Positions 56,621-64,000 of a DNA stretch of 64,000 nucleotides are shown one piece after another. The stretch's first letter is position 1, and each line of letters starts with the position of its first letter. The DNA lies in the NCBI RefSeq assembly GCF_047663525.1, contig NC_092617.1:5871501-5935500 (forward strand). Direction: 5' to 3'. This DNA is from Anas platyrhynchos (taxonomy: Eukaryota; Chordata; Aves; Anseriformes; Anatidae). Both the position numbers and the translations under genes were made by a program. The notes beneath the pieces are model-generated. The model worked only from the letters and a program-made list of their open reading frames with translations, searched no databases and had not been told where the DNA came from.

Positions 56621-58430
56621 GGGAGCCTGGGTATGGGGCAGGGGGGATCTGTGGGGCAGAGAGAGCTATGGGGCAGGAGCCAGCTGTGGGGTAGGGGAGA
56701 GCTATGGGGCAGGGGTAGCTATGGGGCAGGAGAGAGCTGTGGGGCTAAGCTAGTTGTGGGGCAGGGAGAGCTATGGGTCAGGGAAAGCTGTGGGTCAGAA
56801 CTAGCTATGGGGCAGAGCTAGCTATGGGGCAGAGCCAGCTGTGGGGCAGGGGTAGCTGTTTGCTATGGGGAGCTGTGGGTCAGGGAAGAGCTATGGGGCA
56901 GGAGAGAGCTGTGGGGCAGAGCTAGCTATAGGGCAGGGGAGAGCTATGGGGCAGGGGGAAGCTGTGGGGCAGAGCTAGTTGTGGGGCAGGGGTAGCTGCT
57001 TGCTAGGGAGAGCTGTGGGGCAGGGAAAGCTATGGGGCAGAGCCAGCTGTGGGGCAGAGCTAGCTATGGGGCAGGGGAGCTGTGGGGCAGAGCTAGCTAT
57101 GGGTCAAGGAGAGCTATGGGGCAGGGGAGCTGTGGGGCAGAGCTAGCTATGGGTCAGGGAGAGCTATGGGTTAGGGAGAGCAATGGGGCAGAGCTAGCTG
57201 TGGGGCAGGGGAGAGCTATGGGTCAGGGAGAGCTGTGGGGTGCAGCTAGCTGTGGGTCAGAACTAGCTATGGGGCAGGGGGAAGCTGTGGGGCTGAGCCA
57301 GCTATGGGGCAGGGGTAGCTATGGAAAGCTATGGGGCAGAGCCAGCTGTGGGTCAGGGGAGCTGTGGGGCAGGGGTAGCTGTTTGCTATGGGGAGCTATG
57401 GGGCAGGAGAGAGCTGTGGGGCAGAACTAGCTATAGGGCAGGGGAGAGCTGTGGGTCAGGGAGAGCTATGGGGCAGGGGGAAGCTGTGGGGCAGAGCTAG
57501 CTGTGGGGCAGAGCTAGCTATGGGTCAGGGAGAGCTGTGGGGCTGAGCTAGTTGTGGGGCAGGGGTAGCTGCTTGCTAGGGAGAGCTGTGGGGCAGGGAA
57601 AGCTATGGGGCAGGAGGCTAGCTGTGGGGCAGAGCCAGCTGTAGGGCAGGAGAGAGCTATGGGGCAGAGCTAGCTATGGGTCAAGGAGAGCTATGGGTTA
57701 GGGAGAGCTGTGGGGTACAGCTAGCTGTGGGTCAGAACTAGCTATGGGGCAGGGGGAAGCTGTGGGGCTGAGCTAGCTATGGGGCAGGGGTAGCTATGGA
57801 GAGCTATGGGGCAGAGCCAGCTGTGGGTCAGGGGAGCTGTGGGGCAGGGGTAGCTGTTTGCTATGGGGAGCTATGGGGCAGGAGAGAGCTGTGGGGCAGA
57901 GCTAGCTATAGGGCAGGGGAGAGCTGTGGGTCAGGGAGAGCTATGGGGCAGGGGCAAGCTGTGGGGCAGGGGTAGCTGTTTGCTAGGGAGAGCTATGGGG
58001 CAGGGAGAGCTATGGGGCAGGGAAAGCTATGGGGCAGGGAGAGCTGGGGGTCTGAGCTAGCTGTGGGTCAGAGCTAGCTATGGGTCAGGGAGAGCTGTGG
58101 GGTAAAGCTAGTTGTGGGTCAGGGGAGCTGTGGGGCAGGGAGAGCTGTGGGGCTGAGCTAGTTGTGGGGCAGGGATAGCTGTTTGCTAGGGAGAGCTGTG
58201 GGTCTGAGCTAGCTATGGGGCAGGGAGAGCTGTGGGTCAGGAGAGAGCTATGGGGCAGAGCTACTTGTGGGGCAGGGGTAGCTGTCTGCTAGGGAGAGCT
58301 GTGGGGCTGAGCCAGCTGTGGGTCAGAGCTAGCTATGGGTCAGGGAGATCTATGGGGCAGGGGAAAGCTGTGGGGCTAAGCTAGTTGTGGGTCAGGGGAG
58401 AGCTGTGGGGCTGGAGATCTCTCCGTGTCC
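56620..58430 (+). repeat. Switch upsilon region, GAGCT-rich core
   Basis: About 1.8 kb of GAGCTATGGGGCAGG, GAGCTGTGGGGCAG and GAGCTAGCTATGGG units. AGCT appears roughly every 15-20 bases and the forward strand is strongly G-rich. This closely resembles mammalian Smu (GAGCT/GGGGT) and lies upstream of Cupsilon1 in the same orientation. It should form R-loops when transcribed and is a dense AID target. The 57.00-57.35 kb block is repeated at about 57.55-57.85 kb. Confidence 0.85.
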
Positions 58431-59850
58431 TTAGAACCACTTGTGGGGCAGATCGCTATGGGGCAGGGGGGATAGATGTGGGGCAGGGAGATCTGGGGGG
58501 CTGGAGACAGTTGTGGGGCTGGAGATAGATGTGGGGCAGAGACAGATGTGGGGCTGGAGGTAGATGTGGGATAGAGGCAGTTGTGGGGCTGAAGATCTGT
58601 GGGTCTGGAGGTAGGTGTGGGGCAGAGATCTGTGGGGCTGGAGGTAAGTGTGGGGCAAGAATACTTGTGGGGCTGGAGATATGTGGGACAGATGTGGGTC
58701 TGGAGATACATGTGGGGCAGAGACAGGTGTGGGGCAGACATATCTGTGGGTCTGGAGGTAGATGTAGGGCAGGAATACTTGTGGGGCCGGATATATGTGG
58801 GGCAGAGACAGTTGTGGGGCTGGAACACTTGTGGGGCTGGAGATGAATGTGGAGAAGGGAGATCTGTGGGGCAGAGACATCTGTGGGTCTGGAGGTAGAT
58901 GTGGGGCTGGAGATAGATGTGGGGCAGGGAGATCTGTGGGGCTGGAGATATGTGGGGCAGAGACAGTTGTGGGTCTGGAGATAGATGTGGGGCAGAGACA
59001 TCTGTGGGTCTGGAGGTAGTTGTGGGGCAGAGACAGTTATGGGTCAGGAGACACATGTGGGGCAGGAATACTTGTGAGGCTGGAGATATGTGGGGCTGGA
59101 GATATGTGGGGCAGGAATACTTGTGGGGCAGGGAGATCTGTGGGTCTGGAGATATGTGGGGCAGAGACAGTTGTGGGGCTGGAGATAGATGTGGGGCAGA
59201 GACACATGTGGGGCTGGAGATATGTGGGGCAGAGACACATGTGGGGCTGGAGATATGTGGGGCAGGAATACTTGTGGGGCAGGGAGATCTGTGGGTCTGG
59301 AGGTAGTTGTGGGGCAGAGATATCTGCGGGTCTGGAGGTAGTTGTGGGGCAGAGACAGTTATGGGTCAGGAAACACATGTGGGGCTGGAGGTAGCTGTGG
59401 GGCAGAGACAGTTATGGGGCTGGAGATATGTGGGGCAGAGACATCTGTGGGTCTGGAGGTACTTGTGGGGCAGAGACAGTTATGGGTCAGGAAACACATG
59501 TGGGGCAGGAATACTTGTGAGGCTGGAGATATGTGGGGCAGGAATACTTGTGGGGCAGGGAGATCTGTGGGTCTGGAGATAGTTGTGGGGCAGAGACAGT
59601 TATGGGGCTGGAGACAGATGTGGGGCAGGGAGATCTGTGGGTCTGGAGATATGTGGGGCAGAGACAGTTGTGGGGCTGGAGATAGATGTGGGGCAGAGAC
59701 ACATGTGGGGCTGGAGATATGTGGGGCAGAGACACATGTGGGGCTGGAGATATGTGGGGCAGGAATACTTGTGGGGCAGGGAGATCTGTGGGTCTGGAGG
59801 TAGTTGTGGGGCAGAGACAGTTGTGGGGCAGGCAGATCTGTGGGGCAGGA
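58430..59850 (+). repeat. Switch upsilon region, 3' sub-array
   Basis: G-rich units such as GGAGATATGTGGGGCAGAGA, CAGTTGTGGGGCTGGAGATA and CACATGTGGGGCTGG, lacking AGCT but keeping the G-skew and TGGGGC core of the previous array. Blocks near 59160-59330 and 59655-59830 are nearly identical. Confidence 0.7.
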
Positions 59851-60096
59851 GCTCTCTACATCCCCACCTCCTCACCCCACATCACCCCACACCCTCCCTG
59901 CCCCACACCTCACCCCACAACCCCACCCCACACCCTGCCCCACATCACCCCACCTCACCCCACCCCACCCCACAACCTCCTCACCCCACAACCCCACCCC
60001 ACATCACCCCACACCCCTCCTGCCCCACCTCACCCCACATCACCCCACACCCTCTCTGCCCCACACCTCACCCCACACCCTCTCCCTGCCCCACAG
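59850..60096. repeat. CCCCACACCTCACCCCACAT spacer before upsilon CH1
   Basis: C-rich short repeats that run into the acceptor CTGCCCCACAG of Cupsilon1. They also supply its pyrimidine tract. Confidence 0.75.
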
Positions 60097-60381
60097 GCAG
60101 CCCCACGGCGCCCGCCGTCTTCCCCATCTCCTCCTGCTGCGGCTCCACCCAGCAGCAGCCGGTGGTGGGCTGCTTGGCCACCGGTTACATCCCCGGTCCC
60201 GTCACCTTCTCCTGGTCCGGGGCCAGCGGGGCCACCTCGGTCACCGTCCCCGAGACCCACGGCGTCGGGCCCCACAAGCGCGCCAGCTTCCTCCGCCCGC
60301 CCCACGCGGGCGCCGGGGACTTCTTCACCTGCAGCGTCAACCACCAGGCCACCAGGACCAGCCTGACCCAGAATGTGGAAG
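60097..60381 (+). CDS. IGHY: IGHY CH1 exon (Cupsilon1)
   Basis: First constant domain of IgY, the main serum antibody of birds and the relative of both IgG and IgE. Joining the JH G gives Gly-SPTAPAVFPISSCCGSTQQQ. 95 codons, both ends in phase 1, donor GTAGGG at 60382. Ig marks are VGC, FSW and FTC. The CC pair near the start offers the light-chain disulfide. There is no N-glycosylation sequon in this exon. Same orientation as VDJ and Cmu, so expression is by ordinary deletional switching, which removes mu and alpha. Confidence 0.93.
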
Positions 60382-62510
60382 GTAGGGGAGGTGATGGACC
60401 AAAATTGGGGGTTTTTGGGTTTTTTTGGGGGGTATTAAGGGGGTTGGGGGGCGGATATGGGGTTATGTGGGGCGGGAGGTCCTAGAGAACCCATAACTAC
60501 CTTTAGTTTCTCACCAGACCCCATAAGTCGTGTAATAGGGTAAAAGGTTCTTGAGAACATCTGGAGGTTCCACCAAGCCCCATAACCACCTTCAGGTCCC
60601 ACCAGGCCCCATAAGTGGTTATATGGGGTGGGAGGACACCAAGACCCCATAACTGCCTTCAGGTTCCCACCAGACCCCATAATTTGTCTAATGGGGTAGG
60701 AGGTCTTCAAGATCTGTTGGGTATCTGGAGGTTCCACCAGGCCCCATAACTACCTTCAGGTCCCACCAGCCCCATAAATGGTTATATGGGGTGGGAGGTC
60801 CCCAAGACCCCATAACTACCTCCAGGTCCCCACCAGACCCCATAAGTCGTCTAATAGGGTAAAAGGTTCTTGAGAACATCTGGAGGTCCACCAGCCCCAT
60901 AACTACCTTCAGGTCCCACCAGGCCTCATAAGTGGTTATATGGGGTGGGAGGTCCCCGAGACCCCATAACTACCTTCACGTTCCCACCCGACCCCATAAG
61001 TCGTCCAATGGGGTGGGAGGTCCCTGAAACTCCTCCCCTCACCCCATAGCTTGTGGGGTGGGACGGGACCTTCCCCCTGCCCCCATTGGACCACGCGGGG
61101 ACCTCCCGTCGCCCCACGATTGGGGTGGGAGGGCCCGTTTGGGGACTGCCCCCTCCCCTACCATTGGCCGAGGTGTCACCGGGTCCCCACCTCACCCCAT
61201 AAGTCACCCCATGGGGCGGGACCTCCAGAAGACCCCAAAAACCCCCTCCAAACCCCATAAAACCTCCAAGTTTTGGGGTGTTCCCAAGGTTCCTTGAGCC
61301 ATATTACGTCCCCACCACACCCTATAACCCACCCCATGGGGCAGGACCTCCAGAAGACCCCCAAAACCCCCTCTAGACCCCATAAAACCTCCAAGATTTG
61401 GGGTTCCTTGACCCATATTTCGTCCCCACCACACCCCACAAGACCCTCAGTTGGACGGGACCTCCAGAAGACCCCCAAAACCCCTCAGGACCCCCCCAGA
61501 CCCCATAAAACCTCCAAGATTTAAGGTTCCTTGGCCCATATTATGTCCCCACCTCACCCTACAACCCACCCCATGGGACGGGACCTCCAGAAGCCCCCCA
61601 GACCTTCAGAAGACCACCTCGAGACCCCATAAAACCTCCAAAATTTGAGGTTTTACACCCTACAACCCACCCCATGGGGCAGGACCTCCAGAAGACCCCC
61701 AAAACCCCCTCAAGACCCCATAAAACCTCCAAGATTTGAGGTTCCTTGGCCCACAGAAGGTCCCCACTCCACCCCACAAGACCCTCAGTTGGACGGGACC
61801 TCCAGAAGACCCCCAAAACCCCCTCCAGACCTCATAAACCCCCTCCAAGATTTAAGGTTCCTTGGCCCATTTTACGTCCCCACCACACCCTACAACCCAC
61901 CCCATGGGGCGGGACCTCCAGAAGACCCCCAGAATCCCTCAGGACCCCCCCCAGACCCCATAACACCTCCAAGATTTGAGGTGTCCCCAAGGTTCCTTGG
62001 CCCACAGAAGGTCCCACCTCACCCTACAACCCACCCCATGGGACGGGACCTCCAGAAGCCCCCCAGATCTTCAGAAGACCCCCTCGAGACCCCATAAAAC
62101 CTCCAAAATTTGAGGTTCCTTGGCCCATATTACGTCCCCACCTCACCCTACAACCCACCCCATGGGGCAGGACCCCTAGAAGACCACCAAACCCCCCCAA
62201 AATCCCCTCGAGACCCCATAAAACCTCCAAAATTTGAGGTTCCTCGGCCCATATTTCGTCCCCACCACACCCCACAAGCCCCTCAGTTGGTCGGGACCTC
62301 CAGAAGCCCCCCAGACCTTCAGAAGACCCCCTCGAGACCCCATAACACCTCCAAGATTTGAGGTGTCCCCAAGGTTCCTTGGCCCACAGAAGGTCCCACC
62401 TCACCCTACAACCCACCCCATGGGGCAGGACCTCCAGAAGCCCCCCAGACCTTCAGAAGACCCCCTCGAGACCCCATAACACCTCCCATCTCCCCCTCCC
62501 CGCCCCCCAG
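60382..62510. repeat. Upsilon intron 1: two arrays
   Basis: 60480-61030: units of about 120 bases with CCCATAACTACCTTCAGGTC, CCACCAGACCCCATAAGTCG and TATGGGGTGGGAGGTCC. 61190-62490: units with AAAACCTCCAAGATTTGAGG, TTCCTTGGCCCATATTACGT, CACCCCATGGGGCGGGACCT and CCAGAAGACCCCCAAAACCC. The two arrays share CCCATGGGGYGGGA cores. No gene. Confidence 0.75.
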
Positions 62511-62846
62511 GTTGCGTCGCCACAGATGGCCAAAGCCCCCCCGAGGTCCAGGTCCTCCACAGCTCCGTCTGCTCCACCTTGGGCGACGACTCGGTGGAGC
62601 TCCTCTGCGTCATCACCGGCTTCTCGCCGCCCCCCGTGGAGGTGGAGTGGCTGGTGGACGGTGCCCCGGGCCACCTGGTGGCCACCATGACCCGCCCGCA
62701 GCGCGAGGCCGGCTCCAAAACCTACATGGCCACCAGCCAGACCAACGTGTCGCGAGAAGACTGGAAGGCGGGCAAGGCCTTCACCTGCCAGGTCAAGCAC
62801 CCGGCCACCGGCGTCACGGCCCAGGGCCACGCCCGCTTCTGCCCAG
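62511..62846 (+). CDS. IGHY: IGHY CH2 exon (Cupsilon2)
   Basis: Second upsilon domain, the counterpart of the IgG hinge and of IgE CH2. Acceptor CCGCCCCCCAG; entry gives Gly-CVATDGQSPPEVQVLHSSVC. 112 codons; ends RFCPG in phase 1 before GTGAGG at 62847. Ig marks are LLC, VEW and FTC. One sequon (NVS in TNVSREDW). Additional Cys at the start (GCVA), in SSVC and at the end (RFC) fit inter-heavy-chain bonds. It can be spliced to CH3 (outside the window) or to the short terminal exon at 63711. Confidence 0.94.
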
Positions 62847-62869
62847 GTGAGGAGGAGGAGGGTGGGAGA

Positions 62870-63690
62870 GGTGGTGGGATCTCGGGGGGGTTCCACTTGG
62901 TAGAAGGTGCCAGGTTCTGGTTGGGTTCCACCAGGCCTAGAAGGTTCCGTGACCATGATGGGTTCTACCAGGAGTAGGAGAAGGTTGGATGACCATGTAG
63001 GGTTCTACCAGGTGTAGAAGGTTCCAGAACCTGGTTGGGTTCTACCAGGGGTAGAAGGTTCCAGATCCTGGTAGGGTTCCACCAGCCTAGAAGGTTCCGT
63101 GACCATGATGGGTTCTACCAGGAGTAGAAGGTTCCAGAACCTGGTTGAATTCCACCAGGTGTAGAAGGTTCCAGGTCCTGGTTGGGTTCCATGAAGGTAG
63201 AAGGTTGGATGACCATGATGGGTTCTACCAGGTGTAGAAGGTTCCAGAACCTGGTAGGGTTCCACCAACCTAGAAGGTTCCAGGTCCTGGTTGGGTTCTA
63301 CCAAGGTAGAAGGTTGGATGACCATGATGGGTCCTACCAGTCTAGAAGGTTCCATGACCATGACAGGTCCTACCGGCCTAGAAGGTTGGACCACCAGGAT
63401 GGGTTCCTCCAGGGGTAGAAGGTTCCAGAACCTGGTTGGGTCCTACCAGGGGTAGAAGGTTCCAGAACCTGGTTGGGTTCCATGAAGGTAGAAGGTTGGA
63501 TGACCATGATGGGTTCTACCAGGAGTAGAAGGTTCCAGATCCTGGTTGAATTCCACCAGGTGTAGAAGGTTCCAGGTCCTGGTTGGGTTCCACCAGTCTA
63601 GAAGGTTCCATGACCATGACGGGTCCTACCAGCCTAGAAGGTTGGACCCCCAGGATGGGTTCCTCCAGCCCAGGAACCGGAGAACATCTC
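62870..63690. repeat. Upsilon intron 2: AGAAGGTTCCAGAACCTGGT array
   Basis: Units of about 45-60 bases with GGGTTCTACCAGGAGTAGAA, GGTTCCAGAACCTGGTTGGG and TTGGATGACCATGATGG. Each unit contains the near-palindrome GGTTCCAGAACC. Confidence 0.8.
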
Positions 63691-63710
63691 CACCTCTTCC
63701 CCCCCCCCAG

Positions 63711-63718
63711 AGTTCTGA
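63711..63718 (+). CDS. IGHY: IGHY deltaFc terminal exon (Glu-Phe-stop)
   Basis: After the acceptor CTTCCCCCCCCCCAG the exon reads AGTTCTGA. Joined to the final G of CH2 it gives GAG TTC TGA, Glu-Phe-stop. This is the known structure of the truncated duck IgY heavy chain, which ends after CH2 with two extra residues from an exon in the CH2-CH3 intron. The 3' untranslated part continues to a poly(A) signal at 63969. The product lacks CH3 and CH4 and so the Fc effector functions. It is the strongest pointer to an anseriform species. Confidence 0.92.
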
Positions 63719-63968
63719 CCACCTTTGTTGTCCTCCTGACCCCCCTGCTGGCCATGACCACCGACCTGGAGACCCCCCCCCTCCAAAAATTTTTGGGGAG
63801 GGGGTGTGGACAACCCAGCAGGTCCTCCTCCCCCCCCTCCACCTCTTCCTTGGACCTCAGGACAACGTCGGCCACCCGCCCGTCGCCCTGGGACCTCTCC
63901 GGAACCCCGAGGAGCGGTGGGAAAAGAAAAAAATGGAAAAAATGGAGATTTTGGTGAAAAGCAACAAA

Positions 63969-63974
63969 AATAAA
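63969..63974 (+). terminator. Poly(A) signal for IgY(deltaFc)
   Basis: AATAAA about 250 bases after the Glu-Phe-stop codon, near the window end. Competition between this site and splicing on to CH3 should set the ratio of truncated to full-length IgY. The downstream element lies outside or at the very edge of the window. Confidence 0.8.
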
Positions 63975-64000
63975 AAAGAATCAGAATCACGTGGCTGCGG

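Noticed and set aside
58376-59850. Cys/Gly-rich and Pro/His-rich frames resembling keratin-associated or silk proteins
   Set aside because: They are the Supsilon 3' array read in different frames on both strands.

Overview
This window is the 5' two-thirds of a bird immunoglobulin heavy-chain (IGH) locus in germline configuration. The order is one VH, five D segments, one JH, IgM (forward), IgA (reverse strand) and the first half of IgY (forward). The mu / inverted alpha / upsilon order is the known galloanserine bird arrangement. The last 300 bases hold a tiny terminal exon that splices onto IgY CH2 to give Glu-Phe-stop. That exon is the source of truncated IgY(deltaFc) in ducks and geese, so the organism is very probably an anseriform, duck-like bird.

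Layout. 1-3060: repeat-rich and AT-rich spacer with no gene. 3178-3775: octamer and TATA promoter, split leader, intact VH exon and its 23-spacer RSS. 3.8-11.1 kb: minisatellite DNA carrying five D segments (about 6.3, 7.4, 8.4, 9.5 and 10.4 kb), each with 12-spacer RSSs on both sides. 11145-11240: the only JH seen, with a 23-spacer RSS. 11.24-20.46 kb: J-Cmu intron, with an E-box/Ets/octamer-like cluster (candidate Emu) between AT-rich blocks, then the Smu arrays (16.3-20.4 kb). 20461-26232: Cmu1-Cmu4 with secretory tail. 29722 and 30447: mu membrane exons. 30.6-33.1 kb: convergent mu-alpha intergenic region. 33.1-44.1 kb: Calpha on the reverse strand (membrane exon 33263-33399, CH4 38361-38749, CH3 41175-41486, CH2 42483-42809, CH1 43816-44109). 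44.6-52.8 kb: candidate Salpha arrays. 55.4-55.7 kb: unique GC-rich segment with perfect STAT-type and CRE palindromes, a candidate germline-transcript promoter. 56.6-59.85 kb: GAGCT-rich Supsilon. 60097-62846: Cupsilon1 and Cupsilon2. 63711-63974: deltaFc terminal exon and its poly(A) signal.

How it works together. RAG joins D to J and then V to DJ under the 12/23 rule. With one V and one J in view, most diversity must come from D choice and, as known for chicken and duck, gene conversion from pseudogenes that would lie upstream of this window. All constant exons start in the same phase, completing a codon with the last G of JH or of the previous domain. Switching from mu to alpha must be by inversion, because Calpha points backwards and its switch arrays lie on the far side; switching to upsilon deletes mu and alpha. 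Alternative 3' ends give secreted or membrane mu and alpha, and full-length or deltaFc upsilon.

Limits. Exon boundaries come from reading splice signals, phase and domain motifs by eye. Repeat boundaries and unit lengths are approximate. Enhancer and promoter calls rest on motif clusters. No database search was possible.
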